A stretch of 64,000 nucleotides of DNA from an uncultured Oscillospiraceae bacterium (GCA_900543215.1 UQQR01000003.1:1-64000), one strand, 5' to 3'; numbered from the stretch's first letter, positions 8,058-16,319 are shown. Numbers and translations are program-made. The notes: generated from the letters alone by a model not told the origin.

Positions 8058-8969
8058 ATGAAAAAAGCAGTAGGTATCGGAGCCTGCGTAATGGATACGC
8101 TTATCAATGTTCCGAATTACCCCAAAGAGGATACAAAAATGCGTGCGGACGCATTAAAGCAAGCAGGCGGAGGTCCCGTGGCAACGGGACTTGTCGCCGC
8201 CGCAAAGCTCGGGAGCGAGACCGAGTTTGTAGGTGTCTTGGCGGACGACGCAGGCGGAAGCTTTTTAATAAAGGATTTTAAAAAGTACGGCGTTAAGACC
8301 GATAATATAGATATACTGTCGGGCTACCGTTCCTTTACCTCTGTTATTTGGCTTTCGGCTAAGGCTTCAAGCCGTACCTGCGTTTTTGATAAGGGAAATC
8401 TGCCGCCGCTTAAGCTTAGTGAAAATCAGAGCAAAGCGGTTGCCGAAGCGGATCTGCTTATGATAGACGGCAACGAGATGTCGGGCGCTTTAGAGGCTGT
8501 AAAAATCGCGCGTGAAAACGGCACAAAGGTTCTTTACGACGCAGGCGGATTGTATGATGGCGTTGAGGAGCTGTTGCCGTTTGCGGATATACTTATTCCG
8601 TCCGAGGAATTTGCACTTGGAATTACGGGCGAGAAAAAGACGGAAAACGCGGCTAAAAAGCTATATGAAAAATACAACCCCGATGTTGTGGTTGTAACCG
8701 AGGGTAAAAAGGGCGGAATACTTTATGACGGAACACGCCTTACCGCCTATCCGGCATTTCCCGTAAAGGTTGCCGATTCAAACGGTGCGGGCGATGTGTT
8801 CCACGGAGCTTTCGGCGCAGGATATTTAAAGGGTTATGATTTCCTTAAATGCTGTTATTTCGCAAGCGCGGTTTCGGCTGTTAAATGCACCGGAGTGGGT
8901 GCCAGGGAAAGCGTACCGGATTTTGATACCGTTAAGAAATTTTTAAAGGAGAATGGCTATGAATTATAA
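8058..8969 (+). CDS. PfkB-family carbohydrate kinase
   Basis: A 303-residue ribokinase/PfkB-type sugar kinase. The glycine-rich substrate loop (QAGGGPVATGLVAAAKLG, residues about 34-51) and the C-terminal ATP/anion-hole motif SNGAGDVFHGAF with its catalytic Asp are intact. The family phosphorylates fructose-1-P, tagatose-6-P, ketodeoxygluconate, 5-dehydro-2-deoxygluconate and others. Placed between an aldolase and a KduI/IolB-like isomerase, it probably makes the aldolase substrate. It overlaps the next gene by 11 bases. Confidence 0.88.
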   Translation: MKKAVGIGACVMDTLINVPNYPKEDTKMRADALKQAGGGPVATGLVAAAKLGSETEFVGVLADDAGGSFLIKDFKKYGVKTDNIDILSGYRSFTSVIWLSAKASSRTCVFDKGNLPPLKLSENQSKAVAEADLLMIDGNEMSGALEAVKIARENGTKVLYDAGGLYDGVEELLPFADILIPSEEFALGITGEKKTENAAKKLYEKYNPDVVVVTEGKKGGILYDGTRLTAYPAFPVKVADSNGAGDVFHGAFGAGYLKGYDFLKCCYFASAVSAVKCTGVGARESVPDFDTVKKFLKENGYEL

Positions 8970-9753
8970 AAGAGCGTATAAACCTTCAAAGGGCTATACA
9001 CCGATAAGCAAAATCGGCGAGTGTTCCTTAAAAATGCTTGAGTTCGGTATGATAGAGCTTGACGGCGGCGATTTTTTGGAATATTATACCGAGGATAAGG
9101 AAACCGCTTTTATAATGCTTGAGGGACACTGCGATGTAGAGACGGGCGGCACGAAATGGGAAAACATAGGCAACCGTAATACTGTTTTTGAGAACAGAAA
9201 AGCGGAAAGTTTTTATATGCCCCGTGAGCAGAAGCTTACAATTACCGCAAGAGACCACATTAAAATTGCGGTTTGCGCGTCGCCTATAAAGGAAAAGACC
9301 GAGCCTCAGGTTTTGCGTGAGGACCATGTTGTATTAAAGCTTTTGGGCGATATACCGTACCAGAGAGAGACAAGCTTTATTATTGACCAGAACTCAAACG
9401 CCAAACATCTGACGGTTGGCGAGGCTTATGTTACCGAGGGCAACTGGGCAGGCTTCCCACCCCACAAGCATGATGTGGACGATATGCCGAGAGAGTGCAT
9501 AGCCGAGGAAATTTATTATTTCCTGTTTGACCCGAAGCAAGGCTTTGCGGTTCAGTGCCTTTACACGGCGGACGGCAGTATCGACGAGGCATACCGAGTT
9601 AAAAACGACGAATTGGTTGAATTCCCTTACGGCTATCATACCACCGTTGCAACACCCGGTTATCAGACCTACTTCCTGTGGCTTATGGCAGGCGATCATC
9701 AGGGCTTTAACAGAAGCAACGACCCCGACCACGAGTGGATCGAAAAGAAATAG
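8959..9753 (+). CDS. KduI/IolB-type isomerase
   Basis: A 264-residue double-cupin protein related to 5-deoxy-glucuronate isomerase (IolB) and to KduI. Cupin metal ligands appear in FPPHKHDVDD, the following Glu of CIAEEIYYF, and the His of YGYHTT. IolB converts 5-deoxy-glucuronate to 5-dehydro-2-deoxygluconate, the substrate of a PfkB kinase and then of a class II aldolase, which is the exact trio seen here. However, inositol dehydrogenase, IolE and IolD are absent from the window, so the substrate may be a different deoxy- or keto-sugar acid. The ATG at 8959 is chosen because AAAGGAGA sits right against the earlier ATG at 8953. Confidence 0.8.
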   Translation: MNYKRAYKPSKGYTPISKIGECSLKMLEFGMIELDGGDFLEYYTEDKETAFIMLEGHCDVETGGTKWENIGNRNTVFENRKAESFYMPREQKLTITARDHIKIAVCASPIKEKTEPQVLREDHVVLKLLGDIPYQRETSFIIDQNSNAKHLTVGEAYVTEGNWAGFPPHKHDVDDMPRECIAEEIYYFLFDPKQGFAVQCLYTADGSIDEAYRVKNDELVEFPYGYHTTVATPGYQTYFLWLMAGDHQGFNRSNDPDHEWIEKK

Positions 9754-9762
9754 TATTAAATT

Positions 9763-9786
9763 GGGGCTGTTATTGCAGCCCCTTTT
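9763..9786 (+). terminator. Intra-cluster hairpin with T-run
   Basis: GGGGCTG (9763-9769) pairs with CAGCCCC (9776-9782), followed by TTTT, in the 59-base gap between the isomerase and the DUF4867-like gene. The short T-run suggests partial termination or an RNA-stability element that sets different levels for upstream and downstream genes. Confidence 0.6.
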
Positions 9787-9812
9787 ATGATAATATATAG
9801 GAGAGAAATTTT

Positions 9813-10463
9813 ATGCTTGATATCCTTAAACAGAAAAACCGGGACATTGAGCTTTATTCCGCGGACAGTGACGAATTTAAGACTTTCGGCAAGCTGATAA
9901 CCGATCTTGACGCGTCGGAAATAATTGAAGCCGCCGAAAAAATAAACAGACCGACAGACGGCTCCGCTTATACACCGAGCGAGGAAAGCTTTGAAAAGCT
10001 CCGCATTGCAGGTGAAATCAAGGCAAAGTATTTCGGTACACTGCCTACGCAAATAGGCTATTGCCATGGTCATAACAGCCTTTTAAACGGTGCGGAATGG
10101 CACAAGTCAAGTGAAATTAACATTGCGGTAACACCTCTTGTGCTGATTTTGGGTCATATTTGGGATATTAAAGACGGTAAGATTGATTCTTCCGATTTTA
10201 AGGCGTTTTATCTGCCGGCAGGCACCGTTGCGGAAGTTTACGCAACAACACTGCATTTCTGCCCGTGTGAGGTGGAAAAGGGAGGCTTCGGATGTGTTGT
10301 CGGCTTGCCGCTTGACACAAATAAACCGCTTGAAGAAAAGGTTTCCGACTTGCTTTTATTCAGAAAAAACAAATGGCTTATAGCGCATACCGAAAATAAG
10401 GGGCTTATAGATAAGGGCGTTGTTTCGGGTATTACGGGAGAGAATTTCAAAATTAATTATTAA
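9813..10463 (+). CDS. DUF4867-like protein of sugar operons
   Basis: A 216-residue soluble protein that I associate with the DUF4867 family, found in carbohydrate operons of Firmicutes and without a known activity. It has no signal peptide or membrane segment. Visible elements are IGYCHGHNSLLNGAEWHKSSE in two parts around residues 82-102 with several His, and a C-terminal half with a cupin-like pattern (FYLPAGTVAEVYATTLHFCPCEV). The His-rich first motif and cupin character suggest a metal-dependent epimerase or isomerase, but this is inference. AGGAGAG precedes the ATG; the AEC permease starts 11 bases after its stop. Confidence 0.65.
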   Translation: MLDILKQKNRDIELYSADSDEFKTFGKLITDLDASEIIEAAEKINRPTDGSAYTPSEESFEKLRIAGEIKAKYFGTLPTQIGYCHGHNSLLNGAEWHKSSEINIAVTPLVLILGHIWDIKDGKIDSSDFKAFYLPAGTVAEVYATTLHFCPCEVEKGGFGCVVGLPLDTNKPLEEKVSDLLLFRKNKWLIAHTENKGLIDKGVVSGITGENFKINY

Positions 10464-10474
10464 GGAAGTTTAAA

Positions 10475-11398
10475 ATGCAGGTATTTACATCCACTTTAAA
10501 TCAGATGATGGTGCTGTTTATTTTTATGGCGCTCGGTTTTTTTCTCAATAAAAAACGGCTTTTGCCGCTTGACGATTCGGTAGTGCTTTCAAAGCTCGAA
10601 ACATATGCGTTTGTTCCGTGTCTTGTTTTTTCGGTGTTTTATAAGTACTGCACCGTCGAAAATTTCAGATTAAAGTGGACATATATGCTTTACGGCGCGG
10701 CAATAATGGCGGTATCGCTCCCGATAGGCATTGCTTTGGCAAAGCTCTTCGCAAAGGACGAATATCTGAAAAAAATATATACATATTCCTTTGCGGTGGC
10801 TAATTTCAGCTTTATGGGCAACGCCGTGGTTTTGGGCGTTTTCGGTGAAGAGATACTTTTTGATTATATGATATTCACACTGCCGCTTAACCTTTATGTT
10901 TATTCTATCGGCACGGCTTCGCTTATACCGACCGAGGGCGGCAAAAAATTAAGTGTTAAGACCTTTGTAAACCCGATATTTATTTCTCTTATATTAGGCG
11001 CTTTCTGCGGACTTCTATCAGTTCCGTTGCCTAAGTTTATAACTACCGCAATTTCAAGTGCGGGAGCATGTATGTCGCCGCTTGCAATGTTGCTTACGGG
11101 CTTTGTTATAGGCGAATACAGCCTTAAAACCTTAGCCGGCGATAAAAAGGTATATCTGGCGTCGGTTATAAGGCTTATAATTCTTCCCGCAATCTTTATG
11201 TCGGTGCTGTTACTGCTTAAAACCGATAAGGCTATAATAAGGGTTGCGCTTTGCGCCACGGCAATGCCGCTCGGACTTAATACGGTGGTATTTCCTGCGG
11301 CTTACGGCGGCGATACAACGCCGGGAGCGGGAATGGCGCTTATTTCTCACTTAATTTCTATTATCACGATACCCGTAATGTTTTCAATTTTTATTTAG
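10475..11398 (+). CDS. AEC-family permease
   Basis: A 307-residue membrane protein with about ten hydrophobic segments and the AEC (auxin efflux carrier) pattern: N-terminal ALGFFLNKKRLLPLDD, then SFMGNAVVLGVFGEE, and the C-terminal LCATAMPLGLNTVVFPAAYGG. Bacterial members (for example MleP, MdcF) move organic acids such as malate or malonate. It is the only transporter in the cluster; there is no ABC, PTS or MFS sugar permease. That hints that the cluster either imports or exports a carboxylate, or depends on a sugar transporter elsewhere. A paralogue follows galT at 56685. Confidence 0.85.
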   Translation: MQVFTSTLNQMMVLFIFMALGFFLNKKRLLPLDDSVVLSKLETYAFVPCLVFSVFYKYCTVENFRLKWTYMLYGAAIMAVSLPIGIALAKLFAKDEYLKKIYTYSFAVANFSFMGNAVVLGVFGEEILFDYMIFTLPLNLYVYSIGTASLIPTEGGKKLSVKTFVNPIFISLILGAFCGLLSVPLPKFITTAISSAGACMSPLAMLLTGFVIGEYSLKTLAGDKKVYLASVIRLIILPAIFMSVLLLLKTDKAIIRVALCATAMPLGLNTVVFPAAYGGDTTPGAGMALISHLISIITIPVMFSIFI

Positions 11399-11410
11399 GA
11401 GGTAAGTATT

Positions 11411-12880
11411 TTGAAATACCTACTCGGCATAGATTTCGGCGGCGGAGCCTCTAAAGCTACGCTTATTAATGATCTCGGAAGTATAGTAGCGGAGAATACA
11501 ACGGAATATCCCACGCTTTACCCCGAACAGGGAGCCTGCGAGCAGTCGCCTGACGATTGGATAAAGGCTTTGTGCGAAAACACCGCCGCAATTATAGAGA
11601 AAAGCGGTATAAACGCGTGCGATATAGCTTGTATCGCAATAGATTCGGCAACGCATACATTTTTACCGTGCGACGGGAATTATAAACCGCTTATGAATGC
11701 GGTTCACTGGACGGATACCCGTTCACGCGGCGAAGCGGCTTCTTTGCTTAAGGAACACGGCGAGGAAATATTCAAAGCCACATTCCATAAGCCCGATACT
11801 ATCTGGACCCTGCCGCAACTTTTGTGGCTTAAATCAAACCGTCCGAATGTATTTGAGAAAATGCAGCATATATTCTTTGAAAAGGATTATATAAGATATT
11901 TTCTTACGGGTGTTTTTTGCACCGATTATATCGAGGCGCAGGGCAGTATGCTGTTCGACTGCCGCTCTATGAAATGGTCGGACGATCTGTGCGGCTTTGC
12001 GGGTATAGATATATCCGTTTTACCGCATATAGTATCTCCCACCGATATTATAGGGAGCGTGACCGAGTCCGCCGCAAAGCTTACGGGGCTTAAAGCGGGT
12101 ACGCCCGTTATCTGCGGAACGACAGATACCTGTATGGAGGTGTTCGCATCGGGCGCTACCGAAAAGGGCGATGTTACGGTCAAACTTGCAACCGCAGGTA
12201 GAATTTGCGTTATAACGGACAGACCGTACCCCGACAGAGATCTTGTGAACTATTCCCATATAGCAAAGGGACTTTGGTATCCGGGTACTGCAACCAAGGC
12301 GTGCGCCGCGTCCTACCGCTGGTACAGGGACACTTTCGGCGGAGAGTATAAGGAACTTGACGAGGCGGCGGCCGGAGTACCGATAGGCTGTGAGGGTATG
12401 ATATATCACCCCTACCTTAACGGCGAGCTGACCCCGTATGCCGACCCGATGCTTTGCGGTAGCTTTACGGGAATAAGGGCGACGCATAATAAGGCGCACT
12501 TTACAAGAGCGGTGCTTGAAGGCGTGTGCTATTCTTTGCTTGATTCCAAGCTTGCGCTTGATAAGCTGAATATTTCATATAAGGACACTGCGGCGGCAAT
12601 AGGCGGCGGAACCAAGGGAAAGCTTTGGCGGCAGATGGCGTCGGATGTTTTGGGACTTTCGCTTAAAACCTCCGAGAGCAGTGATTCCTCGCTCGGCTCG
12701 GCAATGCTTGCGGGAATTGCCGCAGGCGTGTTTGCCGACCCTGCCGACGCTGTTAAAAGGTGTGTTAAGCCTAAATCCGTAACGGTGCCTAACCCCGAAA
12801 ATACCGAGAAATACCGCAAGGTATTCGAAGAATACAAAAAGATACACGACGCGCTTGCACCTATATACGACGCGAGGTAG
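11411..12880 (+). CDS. FGGY-family carbohydrate kinase (xylulokinase-like)
   Basis: A 489-residue sugar kinase of the FGGY family (xylulose, fuculose, rhamnulose, gluconate, ribulose kinases). The N-terminal phosphate loop LLGIDFGGGASKATLI, the substrate region AVHWTDTRS, the ATP-domain GTTDTCMEVFASGA and the C-terminal GGGTKGKLWRQMASDVL are all present. It starts with TTG, well supported by AGGAGG 7 bases upstream and by the family start. Presence beside a FucI-like isomerase suggests it phosphorylates the isomerised ketose. Two kinases of different families in one cluster imply two entry points or a branched path. Confidence 0.88.
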   Translation: MKYLLGIDFGGGASKATLINDLGSIVAENTTEYPTLYPEQGACEQSPDDWIKALCENTAAIIEKSGINACDIACIAIDSATHTFLPCDGNYKPLMNAVHWTDTRSRGEAASLLKEHGEEIFKATFHKPDTIWTLPQLLWLKSNRPNVFEKMQHIFFEKDYIRYFLTGVFCTDYIEAQGSMLFDCRSMKWSDDLCGFAGIDISVLPHIVSPTDIIGSVTESAAKLTGLKAGTPVICGTTDTCMEVFASGATEKGDVTVKLATAGRICVITDRPYPDRDLVNYSHIAKGLWYPGTATKACAASYRWYRDTFGGEYKELDEAAAGVPIGCEGMIYHPYLNGELTPYADPMLCGSFTGIRATHNKAHFTRAVLEGVCYSLLDSKLALDKLNISYKDTAAAIGGGTKGKLWRQMASDVLGLSLKTSESSDSSLGSAMLAGIAAGVFADPADAVKRCVKPKSVTVPNPENTEKYRKVFEEYKKIHDALAPIYDAR

Positions 12881-12883
12881 AAA

Positions 12884-14266
12884 ATGAAAATTGTTGTGTG
12901 TGTAAAGCAATCGGCAAACGGGGAAATCAATCCGTTTGACGCAAGCGCATATGAAGCGGCGCTTAATATACCGAACGGTGAAATTACGCTTTTAAGTATG
13001 GGACCGCAGAAAACCGCGCCGTTTTTAGAGGAGCTTACAAGGCTCGGCGCACATCGTGCGGTATTGCTGTGCGATAAGGCGTTTGCGGGAGCGGATACTC
13101 TTGCAACCTCATATGCTTTGGCGCTTGCGATAAAAAGGCTTGAGCCTCAGATTGTTGTCTGCGGCAGACAGTCGGTTGACGGCGATACGGGTCAGGTAGG
13201 TCCCTCGCTTGCGGTAAGGCTTGGCTACAGACTTGTTACAAATGTTATGCAAATATCGTCGGTTGTCGATAAGCTTGTCTTTAAGGACAGGAACGGCACA
13301 GAAACAGAGTATAATGGCAAAACCGTAATAACCGCCGAAAAAAGTATGAGACTTAGACTGCCGAGCATCCGCTCAAAAAAGGCTCAGACCGAAATATGGA
13401 CGGCAGACGATATAGCCGCCGATTCCTCGCTTTGCGGACTTGCGGGCTCGCCCACACGGGTCTTAAAGACCTTTCAGAACGAGTCTGACCGCCGCCGCTG
13501 TAAATTTATTAAGTCAGGCGAGCTTAATGCGGCTATAGAGACAGGCCTAAAAAAGGGCAGGGAGAAAATAAAGCCCGTTATAAGTGAAAAACGGCTTAAA
13601 AGCGTGTGGTGCGCGGGTAACTCCCCCGTAGACTTTGCTGAAACGGTGGGGGAAAGCATAACCGTAATTGATATTGAAGCACCAGAGAAAACGGCGGAGA
13701 AAATTAGAACAGGCAAGCCCGACGCCGTGCTGTGGGGGAGCGACCCTGTTTCAAAGGCGATAGCTCCGCAGGTTGCGGCACTGCTTGAAACAGGACTTTG
13801 CGCCGACTGTACCGCACTTGAAACCGATGGCGAAACGCTCTATATGTACCGCCCTGCATGTTCCGGCGATATAATAGCGAAGATCAGGTGCGAAACAAAG
13901 CCGCCTATGGCGACCGTCCGCACCGCAGAGGAAGAGCAGAAAAAAATTATTATCGGCATAGGCTACGGCGCAAGGGAATATATATCCGAAATAAAAGCGC
14001 TTGCCGAAAAATTAAACGCCGGTATCGCGGCTACAAGGAAAGCGGTCGATAACGACCTTTTGCCTTATGAAATACAGGTCGGTCTTACGGGTAAAACCGT
14101 AAATCCCGATGTTTATATTGCCGTCGGAATTTCGGGTGCCGTGCATCATATTGCGGGTATACGGCAGTCGGGTACGGTAATCGCCGTAAACAGCGACCCC
14201 GAAGCGCCTATCTTCAATTACGCCGATTACGGGATAACGGAAAGTATTGAAAATCTAATTAAATAG
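12884..14266 (+). CDS. Fused electron-transfer flavoprotein, beta and alpha subunits in one chain
   Basis: A 460-residue protein whose first ~240 residues match EtfB (KIVVCVKQS at the start, CGRQSVDGDTGQVGPSLA for nucleotide/flavin binding) and whose last ~200 match EtfA, with the FAD signature VGISGAVHHIAGIRQSG and NSDPEAPIFNYADYGI. Usually these are two genes of about 260 and 330 codons, so this is a fusion with a shortened alpha domain I. ETFs pass electrons from dehydrogenases; in anaerobes such as Acetobacterium woodii an ETF-lactate dehydrogenase complex oxidises lactate with NAD+ using ferredoxin as extra driving force. Position at the end of the cluster, 3 bases after the FGGY kinase, suggests it accepts electrons from the FAD/Fe-S pair upstream. 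Confidence 0.88.
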   Translation: MKIVVCVKQSANGEINPFDASAYEAALNIPNGEITLLSMGPQKTAPFLEELTRLGAHRAVLLCDKAFAGADTLATSYALALAIKRLEPQIVVCGRQSVDGDTGQVGPSLAVRLGYRLVTNVMQISSVVDKLVFKDRNGTETEYNGKTVITAEKSMRLRLPSIRSKKAQTEIWTADDIAADSSLCGLAGSPTRVLKTFQNESDRRRCKFIKSGELNAAIETGLKKGREKIKPVISEKRLKSVWCAGNSPVDFAETVGESITVIDIEAPEKTAEKIRTGKPDAVLWGSDPVSKAIAPQVAALLETGLCADCTALETDGETLYMYRPACSGDIIAKIRCETKPPMATVRTAEEEQKKIIIGIGYGAREYISEIKALAEKLNAGIAATRKAVDNDLLPYEIQVGLTGKTVNPDVYIAVGISGAVHHIAGIRQSGTVIAVNSDPEAPIFNYADYGITESIENLIK

Positions 14267-14280
14267 CTTTTATACGGCAC

Positions 14281-14316
14281 AACCGCCTGTGAGAAAATTC
14301 ACAGGCGGTTGTTTGT
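14281..14316 (+). terminator. Terminator at the end of the ETF cluster (repeat copy 1)
   Basis: AACCGCCTGTGA and its complement around a GAAAAT loop, followed by a TTGTTTGT stretch, 14 bases after the ETF stop. The 30-base hairpin is identical to one at 16320-16349, and the sequence after it (TGTAAAACGGCA) is shared too. Confidence 0.85.
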
Positions 14317-14356
14317 CTGTAAAACGGCAATTCTTGCGTATATTGCTCTTGCAATG

Positions 14357-15403
14357 TTATGCGGCGCACTTTTTGCAGGGGGTAAGCCCTGCCGCAAGCG
14401 CTTGTTCACGGGTTATGGAATAGCTGTTTGCGCCGCCGCAGGTTGATATAAGGTGAAATCTCTTGCCTGTGGGCGTTCTGTAAACCACAGCGCTGTCAGT
14501 CGGCTGTTCGACCCGTTCGGTTTGCTTTGTCGGCTCCGAGTAGGCACTTTCGGAAGAAGAGTCCGCCGTAACCTCGGGTACTTTTAATGCGCTTGAACCG
14601 TCCTTATAATCTATTACTATATCGGGCTGAACATTAAAGCAGTAAATATTAAAGCAAATGCCGCCGCTGTCCTCAACCGAATACGCCTCCATTTGAACAC
14701 CGCTTGCCAAAAGATTATCTCCGCAAAATACGGGAGTTACCCTGTATGCCACATGGTTGCCTGTTTCTTTTATGTAGTCCGCAACCATATTTTCAAACGG
14801 CAGCATACCCGAAACATTCATATACTTTGTGCCTGTGATAAGGTTTTGCCTGTTGTCGTTTTCGGCGGATAATTGCCAGCCTATTAAATGACAGCGGTTA
14901 TATAAGTATTTACCGCTTATGCTGCCGTACTGTGCCTGAACCCACCCTGTCGGCTTTATGCGGCTTATAGTGCCGCGTTTTTCGTTCTCTTTCGGCATAA
15001 TCTCTTTTCCGCAGGACGCCGTTGCCGCCGTACATCTGCCGAGACTGTCAAGACTGCCGTATTTTTCATACCCCTTGTCGCTAAGCTCCGCCGCACTGAA
15101 ATTCGGTATATTGTTGTTGATTACCGCATACGGCTTGCCAGAATAAACGGGCAGATTATTCGGGTCTAAGGGTACTGCCTGTCCGTTACCGACGGGAGTT
15201 ACGGGCGTGCTTTCACGGCTGTCGGCTTTTGAACTTGCGGATGAGGCGTTATCGGAGCCTTGCTCTTCCGATACAGTGACCGAGGAAAAAATGCTTTCTA
15301 CGGCGCTTGCGTCCGATTGCCTGTTTTGGGTATTACAGCCGCTTGAAAGGAAAATTATAAGTGATAATAAAAGCGCTGTGACCGAATATTTTATGTTTTT
15401 CAT
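14357..15403 (-). CDS. Secreted DNA/RNA non-specific endonuclease lipoprotein
   Basis: A 348-residue lipoprotein: residues 1-22 are a signal peptide ending in the lipobox LSSGC (Cys 23), followed by a Ser-rich linker to about residue 75. The central domain (about 80-275) is a DNA/RNA non-specific nuclease of the EndA/NucA type; NRCHLIGWQL replaces the classic DRGH motif, and the catalytic His and nearby Asn (NDNRQNLI) are present. The C-terminal 45 residues (YRTPTGKRFHLISTCGG ... LTPCKKC) form a small cysteine-containing module also seen on other Firmicutes nucleases, maybe a zinc knuckle. It probably degrades extracellular nucleic acid for nutrition or uptake. Its ATG overlaps the stop of the upstream gene (ATGA), so the two are co-translated. 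Confidence 0.85.
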   Translation of the reverse strand: MKNIKYSVTALLLSLIIFLSSGCNTQNRQSDASAVESIFSSVTVSEEQGSDNASSASSKADSRESTPVTPVGNGQAVPLDPNNLPVYSGKPYAVINNNIPNFSAAELSDKGYEKYGSLDSLGRCTAATASCGKEIMPKENEKRGTISRIKPTGWVQAQYGSISGKYLYNRCHLIGWQLSAENDNRQNLITGTKYMNVSGMLPFENMVADYIKETGNHVAYRVTPVFCGDNLLASGVQMEAYSVEDSGGICFNIYCFNVQPDIVIDYKDGSSALKVPEVTADSSSESAYSEPTKQTERVEQPTDSAVVYRTPTGKRFHLISTCGGANSYSITREQALAAGLTPCKKCAA

Positions 15404-15801
15404 TTTTCTTCTCTCCCGTAAACCGAAAGTGTAATTTTTTTATGAGAATTTCCCATAAAACTTGTACTTTTAATTTTTTTAAACGGGGGTTCTATGGCAA
15501 GATACCTGTCGGCAGGGTAGTCCCTGTTCCAGCAAAACACATAAATTTCATCAAAAAGCGCAAGGTCGGGTTCCGTATTTTCCGCAAAGCAAAAGTCACC
15601 GCTTTTCATATCCGAAATAAAGCTTTCGAAAATAAAAAGCCGTTCGGTATTTTCAAACTGACCTGCCGAATAGGAATTGAGGTAAATCTTTTTGCCGCCG
15701 ATTATTTCGTAGATCTTTTTTCTTACGGCGCTGTCCGAGCTTTGCCGTCGCCCGGCAAAGGAAATACCGCCGTTTTTATCACAGCAAATAATTAATTTCA
15801 T
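15400..15801 (-). CDS. Conserved small protein of unknown function
   Basis: A 133-residue soluble protein starting MKLIICCDKNGGISF with GGAGG 8 bases before the ATG at 15801; an ATG five codons earlier overlaps that ribosome site and is not used. Nothing in it tells a function: there is a GRRQSSD stretch near residue 20 and a mixed alpha/beta pattern, with no signal or membrane segment. I have seen similar short proteins carry dubious nuclease names in databases and do not follow that. Its 4-base overlap with the nuclease gene indicates one transcript and perhaps a linked role. Confidence 0.7.
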   Translation of the reverse strand: MKLIICCDKNGGISFAGRRQSSDSAVRKKIYEIIGGKKIYLNSYSAGQFENTERLFIFESFISDMKSGDFCFAENTEPDLALFDEIYVFCWNRDYPADRYLAIEPPFKKIKSTSFMGNSHKKITLSVYGREEK

Positions 15802-15952
15802 TTTTTTATCCTCCAATTCTATAATGTGTACAATACGGTATTTATTTAATTATATCTACTTTTAATAGATATATCAACAAAAACATTATATGACATATAT
15901 AATCAAAGGCAAGGTTATCGCTTATAATATAACAAAAGAGTGGGTGATAATT

Positions 15953-16267
15953 TTGAATGAAGTCAAATTTAGAAAGAGACTAACAGAATTAAGAGAAATT
16001 TGCGGTGTCTCTGCAAGAGAAATGTCATTGTCTTTAGGTCAAAATGCCTGTTATATTAACAATATTGAAAACGGCAGAGGAAATCCGTCACTGTTAAGCT
16101 TTTTCAATATATGTGATTATCTTAAAATAACGCCTGCCGAATTTTTCGATACCGAAAATTCTAATCCCGTACAATTAAACGAGCTTATTGCAAAGCTTAA
16201 AAAGCTAAACGCAAAACAGCTTGAAACTCTGTCGGCATTTGTTGAGCAAATGCTCGCCTGTAACTAA
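15953..16267 (+). CDS. XRE-family transcriptional regulator
   Basis: A 104-residue regulator with an N-terminal HTH_3 domain (about residues 5-62: FRKRLTELREICGVSAREMS, INNIENGRGNPSLLSF, CDYLKITPAEFFD) and a helical tail that probably mediates dimerisation (KLKKLNAKQLETLSAFVEQ). The frame is open 21 codons further upstream, but GGGTGATAATT places the start at the TTG codon at 15953. Its targets are unknown; the upstream gap to 15802 is AT-rich and holds its promoter, probably shared with the divergent small gene. Confidence 0.82.
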   Translation: MNEVKFRKRLTELREICGVSAREMSLSLGQNACYINNIENGRGNPSLLSFFNICDYLKITPAEFFDTENSNPVQLNELIAKLKKLNAKQLETLSAFVEQMLACN

Positions 16268-16319
16268 TATAACATATTAATTGCGAAAAAATTGTCGTAT
16301 TGTATAAGTATTAAAAGAT

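Noticed and set aside
7214..9753. Calling the aldolase, PfkB kinase and isomerase a myo-inositol (iol) operon
   Set aside because: Inositol dehydrogenase, IolE, IolD and IolA are all missing, and FucI-like, GlcD-like and ETF genes are foreign to iol operons.
12529..12930. Antisense open frames opposite the FGGY kinase
   Set aside because: The sense strand encodes a complete kinase with all motifs; the antisense frames lack starts with ribosome sites and any known domain.
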